6,803 nucleotides of DNA from Cupriavidus sp. (GCA_013362725.1 JABFVP010000530.1:1-6803), one strand, 5' to 3'. Counted from the first letter of the stretch, positions 1 to 6,753 are shown. Numbers and translations: made by a program. Notes: generated from the sequence alone by a model not told the origin.

Positions 1-75
1 TCCCGGCATCTGGCAGAACTGCTGGCGGACGGGCGGGTCGAGGTGAACGAAGAGGGCGTCTACCGGGTGGGATGA
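1..75 (+). CDS. C-terminal end of an unidentified protein (partial)
   Basis: Reading from base 1, an open frame of 24 codons ends at TGA (73-75). The peptide ends in HLAELLADGRVEVNEEGVYRVG. A helix followed by 'L..DGRVEV.E.GVYRV' resembles the wing of a winged-helix domain, such as those that close some metallo-beta-lactamase-fold hydrolases or DNA-binding proteins. That is only a structural impression from 24 residues, and I do not assign a function. The gene runs towards the porin gene, and the two converge with hairpins between them (82-156). The body of the gene lies left of the window. Confidence 0.6.
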   Translation, partial: SRHLAELLADGRVEVNEEGVYRVG

Positions 76-81
76 GATACC

Positions 82-112
82 CGGGGGGACCACTTCGGTA
101 GTGGCCGCCCTT
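82..112 (+). terminator. Hairpin after the left-edge gene, possible terminator
   Basis: CCACT (90-94) pairs perfectly with AGTGG (100-104) around a TCGGT loop. The stem can be extended outward with G-rich bases (83-88) against CCGCCC (105-110), with two mismatches. It starts about 7 bases after the TGA at 75. There is no T-run after it, so it is not a textbook intrinsic terminator. Its position between two convergent genes is the main support. Confidence 0.35.
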
Positions 113-120
113 GCATCATG

Positions 121-156
121 TCCCGATGCGGATCGCTGAAGCTGCCCGCATCGGGA
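121..156 (-). terminator. 11-bp perfect inverted repeat downstream of the porin gene
   Basis: TCCCGATGCGG (121-131) and CCGCATCGGGA (146-156) are exact reverse complements around a 14-base loop. The stem lies 30 bases past the porin stop codon in its direction of transcription. A third copy of the inner motif, GCATCGG, sits at 159-165 and could compete for the left arm. No U-tract follows on either strand. A bidirectional transcription stop or an mRNA 3'-end stabiliser is the likeliest role. Confidence 0.5.
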
Positions 157-185
157 TTGCATCGGTTTGACGATTGCCGTCGCGC

Positions 186-1400
186 TCAGAAGTTGTGGCG
201 GATGCCCAGCGCGACGCCGAACATGCTGTCCTTGCCGGCAGCGGGCTGATAGCCGTTGTTGAACGCGATGGACGCGGTGTCCAGGCACAGGCCGGCATTC
301 TTTGCGTAAGCGGTGGTCAGGTACAGGTCCGTACGCTTGGAAAGGCGGTAGTCGGCGATGAGCATCCACTGTCTCGGATTGCCGGCAGGCCTTAGCGCCG
401 GCAAGGTCGAGGACCGGAACGTCTGGTAGTAGTAGTCCAGCGTCAGGCTCAGCGCAGACGTCATCTCGTAGTAGACGCCGGCCCAGTACAAGTTGTCGCG
501 CGTCAGTGTCTGCCCCGGCGCAGTCGACATGCCCCAGCGGTATCCAGTCATGAAGATCGCCGGACCGACGGCGTAGCTGGCTGCTGCGGCGGCCTTCTTG
601 AATGTGCCGGTACCGGCGAAACCGCCGTTGCCGATGATGCTCGGATTCACCTGGTCGTAGGTGACGGTGGCACTGAACGGCCCCGCCGCATAGGAGGCCC
701 GGGCACCAAAGCCGGTATCGCGGCGAAACTGGCCGGGAACCTCGCCCGGGCCACCCAGGCGACTCAGGTCCACGGTGCCGCTGCTGCCGCCGGTGCCAAA
801 GCTCCAGTGTGCCCCGACGCTGACCGGACCAAAGGTGCCCGCATATTTGACGGTGTTGTCCTCGCGGTACACCGGTCCGATCTGGGCGATCACGGGCTCA
901 TACAGGCTCGACATCGCCGCTGGCGAGAAGTTGGCCAGTGCCTCCAGCATCGAGGTGTATTGGCGACCGAAGGTGATCTTGCCGTAGGTGGCGCTCTGCA
1001 GGCCGACAAACGCCTGCCGGCCAAACAGGCGACCGCCTTGCTGCAGGGTGCCATCGTCTGCGCCGATGCCGCTTTCCAGCACGAAGACGCTGCTCAGTCC
1101 GTTGCCGAGGTCTTCCACGCCGCGCAGGCCCCAACGCGAACCCGACAGACCTTCCCCGTTCAGCGCGTATCGATGGGCCGAGCCGCTGCTGGCGCTTTTG
1201 AAGTTGGTGTCGAATTCCAGATTGGTATCGAGCGTACCGTACAACGTGACGGACGACTGGGCGTGCGCCGCGCCTGCGAAGACACCAAAAGCTGCCAGTG
1301 CGACAGCAGGCGTCTTGCCCCAGTCGCGTGCCAGCTTGCACGGCACCGCGGTGACCACAGCCCCATCCTTGTCAGAGGCATAGCGCCTGAATGCATCCAT
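186..1400 (-). CDS. Gram-negative general porin (Burkholderiales trimeric type)
   Basis: This is an outer-membrane beta-barrel channel for passive diffusion of small hydrophilic solutes, 404 aa from ATG 1400. I chose that start because AAGGAG (about 1408-1413) stands 7 bases upstream; an in-frame TTG at 1403 lies closer to the AAGGAG and lacks this spacing. The hydrophobic core and cleavage site are clear: ALAAFGVFAGAAHA, then Gln48 as the first mature residue. The mature protein begins QSSVTLYG, carries the typical 'LFGRQAFVGL...YGKITFGRQY' strands near residues 125-155, and ends RHNF with the C-terminal Phe used for BAM-dependent assembly. The mature length of about 357 aa fits a 16-strand porin. 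The oddity is about 28 residues before the hydrophobic core, including Cys21, where relatives have only MKK or similar. The gene is divergent from the tetR gene; the palindrome at 1499-1522 lies in its probable promoter region. Solute specificity cannot be read from the sequence. Confidence 0.93.
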   Translation of the reverse strand: MDAFRRYASDKDGAVVTAVPCKLARDWGKTPAVALAAFGVFAGAAHAQSSVTLYGTLDTNLEFDTNFKSASSGSAHRYALNGEGLSGSRWGLRGVEDLGNGLSSVFVLESGIGADDGTLQQGGRLFGRQAFVGLQSATYGKITFGRQYTSMLEALANFSPAAMSSLYEPVIAQIGPVYREDNTVKYAGTFGPVSVGAHWSFGTGGSSGTVDLSRLGGPGEVPGQFRRDTGFGARASYAAGPFSATVTYDQVNPSIIGNGGFAGTGTFKKAAAAASYAVGPAIFMTGYRWGMSTAPGQTLTRDNLYWAGVYYEMTSALSLTLDYYYQTFRSSTLPALRPAGNPRQWMLIADYRLSKRTDLYLTTAYAKNAGLCLDTASIAFNNGYQPAAGKDSMFGVALGIRHNF

Positions 1401-1498
1401 CAACGATCTCCTTGTTTGTCAGTTGCCTGGCGGCCGCCTGCAGCGCATCGGCCGCGCACTTGTCCTGAAACCTGTCGGCGATTCGCGCAAATCGTGAA

Positions 1499-1522
1499 TT
1501 AGCATAACGAGCGTAATGTTAA
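1499..1522. promoter_or_regulatory. 24-bp imperfect palindrome, candidate TetR operator
   Basis: The half-sites TTAGCATAACGA and GCGTAATGTTAA pair at 9 of 12 positions, including outer TTA/TAA, middle CAT/ATG and inner ACG/CGT. It is the most A+T-rich spot in the region and overlaps the weak porin promoter boxes on the minus strand. The length and symmetry fit the operators of TetR-family dimers, and the regulator gene is divergent and adjacent. CATAACGA (1503-1510) recurs at 1683-1690 upstream of tetR. Binding by the neighbouring regulator is inferred from position, not shown. Confidence 0.45.
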
Positions 1523-1673
1523 ATAAAAAGGCCGGGTATTCCCTGCCTGGGCGGCGCCCTGAGCTGGCACAGGTGTGGCTACGTGGGGGCGTGCGAACGC
1601 CGGCGCACTACCTGGGTGGAACAGACTGCGCATAGGCCTTGCCCGAGCGGGGCTAGCGGGAGAGGACCACATG

Positions 1674-1696
1674 GAATCAGAACATAACGATGATTC
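1674..1696. promoter_or_regulatory. Second inverted repeat upstream of tetR, candidate autoregulatory site
   Basis: GAATCA (1674-1679) and TGATTC (1691-1696) are exact reverse complements 11 bases apart. AATCA appears again at 1702-1706. Inside the repeat is CATAACGA (1683-1690), identical to the core of the palindrome at 1503-1510. When the two sites are aligned on that core, 15 of 24 bases match. The site lies immediately upstream of the TAAAAT box at 1699, where a bound repressor would block RNA polymerase. That would fit autorepression. Confidence 0.35.
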
Positions 1697-1698
1697 TG

Positions 1699-1704
1699 TA
1701 AAAT
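1699..1704 (+). promoter_or_regulatory. Possible -10 box of tetR
   Basis: TAAAAT matches 5 of 6 bases of the sigma-70 -10 consensus and lies 42 bases before the chosen tetR start. No good -35 hexamer is found 16-18 bases upstream (ATCAGA at 17), so a weak or activator-dependent promoter is the most that can be claimed. Confidence 0.3.
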
Positions 1705-1736
1705 CACGCATCTGGCGGCTAACCAGGCCGGCAGCC

Positions 1737-1743
1737 GGTGATC
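1737..1743 (+). promoter_or_regulatory. Ribosome-binding site that decides the tetR start
   Basis: GGTGATC is a 7-base match to the downstream part of the extended anti-Shine-Dalgarno complement (TAAGGAGGTGATC). Its GG sits 8 bases before ATG 1747, the correct aligned spacing. The alternative start ATG 1771 has only AAGAGA 12 bases upstream. GTG 1738 overlaps this element and has nothing of its own. Confidence 0.4.
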
Positions 1744-1746
1744 GAA

Positions 1747-2430
1747 ATGCTCAAGAGACAGAACAAGACAATGGAAAGCGACGACGATATCGAGCAGGTC
1801 TCAACCCGGGGTCGTCCGGTCGGCGATCGCGAAGCGAAGCGCAAGGAGTTGCTGCGCGCGGCATCGACGGTGATTGCACAGGAGGGCTATGCCAACGCAT
1901 CGCTGCGCAAGGTTGCGAAGCATGCGGGCTACACCACCGGCGCGGTGACCTATTACTTCGCCAACAAGGAAGAGCTGGTCGTGGCGCTGATGGAAAGCGC
2001 ATTCGACCGTTTCGACGCGATGCTGGAGTCGGCCCGGGAAAGCGGTGACATCCTCGCCCCGTTCGAAAGCTGGATCAGGCTGACCGACCGCAGCACCAGG
2101 TTCTGGCCGGCGACATCGGAATTGCTGGCGCAGGGACGACACGAACCTGCGTTTGCGGAAGTCATCACCAGGCGCTACGCTCGCTATCGTCGCCTGCTCG
2201 CCGCCATTGTCAAGGACGCGCAGGAACGGGGGACGGTCCGCAACGATATTCCGGCGGACATCCTCACCGACCAGCTCGTTGCCATGGGGGATGGATGGAT
2301 GATGATGTACCCGATCGAACCCAAGCGCTTCACGCCCAAGCGAATGCGGGCGCTCATCGATGCCCTGGCGGTGCTGGTGGCGCCCGTGCCGGGCGAGCAC
2401 AAGCCTGGCGGACGGGCCGCGCGCGCGTAG
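1747..2430 (+). CDS. TetR/AcrR-family transcriptional regulator
   Basis: This is a 227-aa cytoplasmic dimeric DNA-binding protein, usually a ligand-relieved repressor. The TetR_N domain spans about residues 30-80: 'LLRAASTVIAQEGYANASLRKVA' followed by the recognition region 'AGYTTGAVTYYFANKEEL', the family signature. The C-terminal part (about 90-215) contains 'RYARYRRLLAAIVKDAQERGTVRNDIPADILTDQL'-type helices resembling the BetI-like ligand domain, ending in a proline-, glycine- and arginine-rich tail. Length is normal for the family. The start is uncertain: ATG 1747 has the best-positioned ribosome-binding match, and ATG 1771 (MESDDD) would remove eight residues without touching the fold. 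The gene is divergent from the porin and convergent with the amine oxidase gene, leaving only 7 bases between the stops. Inverted repeats upstream suggest autoregulation. The ligand is unknown; an amine related to the neighbouring oxidases' substrate is my inference. Confidence 0.9.
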   Translation: MLKRQNKTMESDDDIEQVSTRGRPVGDREAKRKELLRAASTVIAQEGYANASLRKVAKHAGYTTGAVTYYFANKEELVVALMESAFDRFDAMLESARESGDILAPFESWIRLTDRSTRFWPATSELLAQGRHEPAFAEVITRRYARYRRLLAAIVKDAQERGTVRNDIPADILTDQLVAMGDGWMMMYPIEPKRFTPKRMRALIDALAVLVAPVPGEHKPGGRAARA

Positions 2431-2437
2431 CACGGGA

Positions 2438-3742
2438 TCACAACCGGTGCTCGCCACGCAGGGCGCGAGCGATGTCAATGGCGGCTTTGGCGCCGGTCTC
2501 GATGGCGCCGTCGATGCCGCCGACCCCGATGGGCGCTATGTCCGCGCCCGCGAAATGGATGCGGCCGTGGCTCTGCCGCATCAGGGGCGCGGCCTGCGTC
2601 AGATTGCCGGGGCGGTGATGCATCCATCCGCCTTTGGAGAACGGGTCGTTCGCCCAGTCCTGGCAGACGGTGTCCAACACTTCGATGTCCGGAACGAAGT
2701 CCCGCAGCGCCTGCTGTACTGCCTCGCGGTCATTGCCGTCCAGCGCCGAGCTGTCGGAACAGAAGCACACCACCAGCGTATCGCCATGGTCGCGCCGCTC
2801 GGCATGGGCGGTGTTGATGGGATGCTTGCCCGCCGGTGCATAGATCACGAAGGGCTCGATCTCGCCCCTGACCCGTACCCAGATCTTGGTGGGCATGATC
2901 GGGTTTCTTTGCTCGACCATGGCGCGCACGGGGCGCGGCAGCGCAGGCGTGACGGAAAACTCGCTCAGCATGTTCAGCGGCAATGCCACCACGGCGCGCC
3001 GGGAACGGATACGCTGCCCCTCGCGTGTGGTCACAATGACCTCGTGCCCGTTGTCATCGACTGCGGCCACTGGCGTCGAGAGGCGCAGTTCGGCTTTCGA
3101 TTCGGCGCTCATGGCGCCAATCAGGCGACCGGTGCCGCCCTCGATCGGCCAGTGCCCGGCGATTTCCTTGAACGCGCTCCAGTTGCCGAAGCAGATCGCG
3201 CACCAGAACAGTAGTTGCGCAAGCCCTTGCTCGCGTTCGGAGCAAACCAGGATGGACATCGCGTTGACCAGCACGTCGCGGTCGTGCGCCGAGAGTTCAA
3301 GCGCATCAAGCCGGTCGCCGATGGTTTGCCTGTCGATCGTGCCGACGTCGGCGGCTGCCAGGTCATCCACCTGGGGAAAGTGCATCCGCGCATCGGCAAA
3401 GAAGCGGGCGACCAGCGGCGTGGCCAGTTGGTTGAGCTGTTCCCATGTCCCGGCGTGTACCACGCCGTCGGCGTACCAATAGGCCCTGGTCACCGGCATT
3501 GGTGTTGCCAGGCCGATGCCATAGCGCTTGAGTTCGCGCCACACATGCGCCTGCGTCCAGTGCACGTAGGTGCCGCCCAGATCGAGGTCCAGGCCAAGCG
3601 CCTTGCCCCACCAGGTGCGCCCGCCAATCCGGTCACGCGCTTCGAGCAGCAGCACCGAATGGCCTGCCATGCTGAGGTCCCGCGCAGCGGTCACGCCTGC
3701 GAAGCCAGCGCCGATCACGGCCACATCGTACAGATCTGTCAT
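2438..3742 (-). CDS. FAD-dependent amine oxidase, monoamine-oxidase fold
   Basis: This 434-aa flavoprotein probably oxidises a primary or secondary amine to an imine using O2 or another acceptor. The dinucleotide-binding GAGFAG is at 11-16, Glu34 ends the second strand, and EARDRIGGRTW (34-44) is the MAO-family fingerprint. Lys286 in 'IMPTKIWVRV' matches the active-site lysine (Lys296 of human MAO-B). 'DWANDPFSKGGW' (362-373) and 'FAGADIAPIGVGGIDGAIETG' (397-417, given here as a pattern) form the C-terminal FAD clamp. The region of MAO-B Cys397 reads GGW, so FAD is probably not covalently bound, and the cage Tyr435 position is Gly409. The Rossmann fold starts at residue 6 with no signal peptide, so it should be cytoplasmic. 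I chose ATG 3742 (MTDLYDV) over longer in-frame starts, which only add an unrelated leader. It is last in the minus-strand string, 84 bases after the DAO-family gene. The substrate is unknown. Confidence 0.88.
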   Translation of the reverse strand: MTDLYDVAVIGAGFAGVTAARDLSMAGHSVLLLEARDRIGGRTWWGKALGLDLDLGGTYVHWTQAHVWRELKRYGIGLATPMPVTRAYWYADGVVHAGTWEQLNQLATPLVARFFADARMHFPQVDDLAAADVGTIDRQTIGDRLDALELSAHDRDVLVNAMSILVCSEREQGLAQLLFWCAICFGNWSAFKEIAGHWPIEGGTGRLIGAMSAESKAELRLSTPVAAVDDNGHEVIVTTREGQRIRSRRAVVALPLNMLSEFSVTPALPRPVRAMVEQRNPIMPTKIWVRVRGEIEPFVIYAPAGKHPINTAHAERRDHGDTLVVCFCSDSSALDGNDREAVQQALRDFVPDIEVLDTVCQDWANDPFSKGGWMHHRPGNLTQAAPLMRQSHGRIHFAGADIAPIGVGGIDGAIETGAKAAIDIARALRGEHRL

Positions 3743-3826
3743 GGGAATTTCCGTATTGAGTTTCAGGTGATGCATGGGCGGGAAAGGATGGCTCCCGGCA
3801 ATTGCGAGGCTGCCTCTCACGCTGAC

Positions 3827-5188
3827 TCATGCGCGGCGCGCCTTGCGGTTCGAACGTTCATCGAGACCGCTTGCGACCTTAAGGGCGCCGTTGAGGGCGA
3901 GCCAGCGCAGGGGTTCCGGCAGCGTCGCGGGCGGCGCGTGTTGCATCAGCATTGCAAGCAGCGGGTTGCCGATGCCCTGGATGTCTTGCGCCAGCATGTG
4001 TCCGACCATGCCCTGTGTGCCGACGCCGTGGCCGGAACATCCCGCCGCGTAGTAAATGTTCCTGTCTGCTCCTGTGCGGCCGATCACCGGCAGGCCATCG
4101 TCGGCATAGCTGATGTAGCCGCTCCAGCAGTGCCGGATGGCGATGCCCCTCAAAGGTGGAAAGCGGTCATGCAGTGCCATCCGCAGCGCTCGATACTGGT
4201 CGTGCTCGGGCACTTCGGGCGTCCGCGAGCCGAAGGGGTAGCGCAGGCGCTTGGTGGTCAAGACCAGCGTGTTGTGCGCGGTCAGGCGATGGCTCTCCAT
4301 GACCCAGTGCATGGTTGTGATGCCTTCGCGGCGGTGCCATCCAAGCGCCGCCAGCTGTACAGGGGAAAGCGGTTCGGTCTCCATGGCCGAAAGCCGCAAC
4401 GGCACCACCTTGTCCGCAAGCGGGCCGAGCCGGGGCGTATAGGCGTTGGTGGCCAGGATCATCACCGGCGCACTGACGCTGCCGCGAGGTGTCTGCACCC
4501 TGACGGTTGGTCCTTCGGTGAAGGACAGCAACGGCGTGTTTTCGTGGATCGTCACGCCTGCCCGCAGGGCCGCGCGCCGCAGTCCCAGGACGTACTTGCC
4601 GGGATCGAGCGTGCCGCCGGTCGGCACGTAACTGCCAAACAGGAACGCTGGCGGGATGCCGCGTGCGCGCATCTCGGCCTGGTCCAGGTATTCCGATGGG
4701 CATCCGAGTTCGGCGCCGATCCGCATATCCTCGCGCACCCTGGCTTCCTGCGACGGGTCGATGCCGGCACGGATCAATCCCGACCGGTGGTAGTCGCAGT
4801 CGATCCCATGCTCCGCGAACTTGCCTTCGGCGAAGCGGACTCCGTCTTCGTAGAAGCGTACGATCCGCTTCGCTTTTTCGTGGCCCGCGCGCTTGAGGAA
4901 GCGGTCGTACTTGAGTCCCTGCCCGCCGGCGAGATAGCCCGCGTTGCGGCTGCTCGCTCCATGGCCACAGAACTCGCGTTCGAGCACAACCACCTTCACG
5001 CGCTGCCGGGCGAGCTCCAGCGCCGCGCATAGCCCCGCAAAGCCGGCGCCGACGATGACCACATCGGCGTTGGTGTGGCCCTCGAGCGATGGCTGCAGGT
5101 CAGCCGGCCTTTCGATCCAGCCGCCCAGCGTTCGATATGTCTTGAAGTCTTCGGTCACGTTGCCGCTTTCCTTTGTCTGGTGAGTCAT
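3827..5188 (-). CDS. DAO-family FAD-dependent oxidoreductase (gamma-glutamylputrescine oxidase-like)
   Basis: This protein has 453 aa from ATG 5188. It belongs to the D-amino-acid oxidase superfamily, which oxidises C-N bonds of amino acids, sarcosine or gamma-glutamylated amines. VIVGAGFAG (44-52) is the FAD-binding loop, with Glu70 at the end of the second strand. 'GHGASSRNAGYL' (75-86) corresponds to the GASGRNGG stretch typical of PuuB-like members. Near the C-terminus 'WSGYISYADDGLPVIG' (355-370) and 'GCSGHGVGTQGMVGHMLAQ' (383-401) are the conserved FAD/substrate-domain motifs. The N-terminal 'YRTLGGWIERPADLQPSLEG' leader is also PuuB-like. ATG 5188 has no ribosome-binding site. GTG 5158 (443 aa) has AAGGA 10 bases upstream and may be the true start. 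No signal peptide is visible. It sits 38 bases after the transporter gene and 84 before the amine oxidase, so co-transcription is likely. Glycine, sarcosine or other amine oxidase activity cannot be excluded. Confidence 0.88.
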   Translation of the reverse strand: MTHQTKESGNVTEDFKTYRTLGGWIERPADLQPSLEGHTNADVVIVGAGFAGLCAALELARQRVKVVVLEREFCGHGASSRNAGYLAGGQGLKYDRFLKRAGHEKAKRIVRFYEDGVRFAEGKFAEHGIDCDYHRSGLIRAGIDPSQEARVREDMRIGAELGCPSEYLDQAEMRARGIPPAFLFGSYVPTGGTLDPGKYVLGLRRAALRAGVTIHENTPLLSFTEGPTVRVQTPRGSVSAPVMILATNAYTPRLGPLADKVVPLRLSAMETEPLSPVQLAALGWHRREGITTMHWVMESHRLTAHNTLVLTTKRLRYPFGSRTPEVPEHDQYRALRMALHDRFPPLRGIAIRHCWSGYISYADDGLPVIGRTGADRNIYYAAGCSGHGVGTQGMVGHMLAQDIQGIGNPLLAMLMQHAPPATLPEPLRWLALNGALKVASGLDERSNRKARRA

Positions 5189-5226
5189 GCGGGCGGGAAC
5201 AATCCGCGCTTGACGCAAATGCCGTG

Positions 5227-6660
5227 TCAGGCGGCCATGGACGTGTCCGGGCACGGGCGCGCTCCGTTGGCAGCGCCCGTCTCGTCGCCGGCAACGGCTT
5301 CCAGCGAGCGGTTGGTCGTGCGCGGGCCGAACAGCGCGACGGGGATGGAGAAGACGATGTAGCAAGCTGCCGCCGCGAGCATGACGCCAGCCATGCCGCT
5401 TGCGGAGAACAGCGCGGCGCCCAGGACGCCGGCGGCCGCTCCGCCGAACCGGCCGCCAGACATCACGATCCCGCTGCCGAGGGCGCGCAGCTGCGTCGGT
5501 ATCGTCTCCGGGATGTAGGTGTAGTAGGCGTTGACGACGAGCCCCGTGATGATGGCGGCGAGTCCGCCTGCCCCGATCACTGCCCAACTGGTGGCCGAGA
5601 TGCCGAGCACCGCCAACGGCAATGCGCTTAGCACGGACACGACAAGGATGGTGGACTTGCGTTCATACCGGTCGAGAAACAGCATGGCGACTAGCGGCGT
5701 GGCGCCATAGATCACGTTCCACAGAAACTGGATGTAATACGCATGTTCCTCGGAGTATTTGAGGCTGTATACGAGCGAGTAGACGCCCCATTGGCCGAAC
5801 AGGTAATAGGCCAGGCTGGCGCCAAAGTAGCCGAGCGTGAGCACGGCGATGGTTCGCAGCAAGGCCTTGTCGTTGAAGAGGTCGCGTAGCGTGGGCGCTG
5901 CGGCGGCCGGCTGAACGGTGGCAATCGCGGGTTCGTCGAGCGGACCGCGGCGCAGCGCGCGCGCTTCCAGCTCGCTTACGATGCCTTCGGCGCGGTCTTA
6001 TCGACCGCGCGAGACACACCAGCGCGCCGATTCCGGCAGGATGAAGCGTGCCAGGGGCGCAATCAGCAGGCCGACGCTGCCGCCCAGGAACAGGTTGCGC
6101 CAGGCATCACTACTGCCGTGTGGGAGATAGAACATCGCCAGCGCGGCAGCGCCGATGCCGGAGACCACGAACCCGATCGTCACGATGGAGACGAAGCGGC
6201 CACGTGCCCTGCCGGGAAACATCTCGGCGATATAGACCAGCAGCACCGAGGTGGCGGCCTGCACGCCGATACCTGTGATGACGCGGGAGGCCAGTATGGT
6301 CTCGTAGGTAGGTGCGAATGCCGTCGCCAACGCTCCCAGCGAGTACAGCACGGTGGTCCATACGAGCACCGAACGTCGTCCCCATTGGTCAGACAGTCTT
6401 CCTCCCACCAGCGCCCCGATGATCATCCCGATGAAGAACGCGCTGCTGATGGCGCCGATCTGCCCGGTGCTCAGGTTGGTGTGGGCCTTGATCGTGGGGC
6501 TGGCATAGGCAAAGATGGCGTTGTCGTAATACTCCAGCATCAGGTTGGCCGCGAGCAGCGCGGCCCAGACGTAGTGGGAAGCCATTACCGGCAGGCGGTC
6601 AAGCCGCGCAAGAATGCTGGATGGCTTGTCCGGTCTGACGACCGCATTCGGGCGCTTCAT
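5227..6660 (-). pseudogene. MFS transporter gene interrupted by an in-frame TAA
   Basis: One continuous reading frame encodes a 477-codon major facilitator, but codon 221 (5998-6000) is TAA. Translation starts at ATG 6660, supported by GGAG 8 bases upstream. Residues 1-220 hold the first six membrane helices, motif A 'GGRLSDQWGRR' (86-96) between helices 2 and 3, and 'PESARW' (209-214) after helix 6. After the stop the same frame continues 'DRAEGIVSELEARA', the expected central-loop sequence, then helices 7-12 with 'DRYERKS' between helices 8 and 9 and 'PETIPTQLR' after helix 10. These are sugar-porter/AAHS-like motifs of inner-membrane proton-coupled carriers. The first in-frame ATG, GTG or TTG after the stop is TTG 5862, without a ribosome-binding site, so reinitiation looks unlikely. 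The rest of the frame shows no other damage, which suggests a recent nonsense mutation or a sequencing error. The cluster suggests an amine or related organic ion as cargo; this is inference. Confidence 0.8.
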
Positions 6661-6753
6661 GTTTGTGTCTCCATCAGCTTTGTCGCTGTTCATTTTTTGT
6701 AGGGGATGTCGTGCCGCGACCCTGGTGTGCAAACGGGCCGCGGCTTCTGGCCG
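6661..6753 (-). other. Gap between the Rid-type gene and the transporter
   Basis: These 93 bases hold the transporter's ribosome-binding site (GGAG ending 8 bases before ATG 6660) and an A-rich tract around 6689-6697 on the coding strand. I see no convincing -10/-35 pair and no strong terminator, which is compatible with read-through from the Rid-type gene. The palindrome found near tetR is not repeated here. Confidence 0.4.

Larger units (their letters stand above)
1401..1746. other. Divergent intergenic region between porin and tetR
   Basis: These 346 bases separate two divergently transcribed genes. The porin-proximal part (1420-1490) is G+C-rich with no clear signals. An A+T-rich block at about 1497-1530 stands out strongly from the background and holds the main palindrome. 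On the minus strand it offers TATGCT (1506-1501) as a weak -10 for the porin, with TTTTTA (1529-1524) 17 bases upstream. From 1531 to 1670 the sequence returns to high G+C and I see nothing convincing. At 1674-1706 there are several inverted GATT/AATC motifs and a TAAAAT box in front of tetR. An ATG at 1671 with a good ribosome-binding site opens a frame that overlaps tetR out of phase. Confidence 0.6.

Noticed and set aside
807..1502. A 231-codon + strand frame opposite the porin
   Set aside because: It is a shadow of the porin gene, with low-complexity Arg/Ala composition and no signal peptide or family motif.
1801..2478. A 225-codon minus-strand frame opposite tetR
   Set aside because: It is a shadow of the tetR reading frame with no domain. 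The TetR signature on the + strand is unambiguous.
3743..3826. A regulatory hairpin or promoter in the 84-base gap between the two oxidase genes
   Set aside because: Only short GAGGC/GCCTC arms with too small a loop are visible, and there is no credible promoter pair. The gap is ordinary for an operon.
3215..5032. A 605-codon open frame on the + strand
   Set aside because: It lies antisense to the two flavin oxidase genes, has a biased Ala/Arg/His-rich composition and no recognisable domain. The opposite strand shows clear FAD-binding motifs and family signatures. Long antisense frames are common in high-G+C coding DNA.
5227..5862. A separate 211-aa membrane protein starting at TTG 5862
   Set aside because: The frame is continuous with the upstream MFS half except for one TAA, and the sequence before TTG 5862 is recognisable transporter loop. 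No ribosome-binding site supports an independent start.
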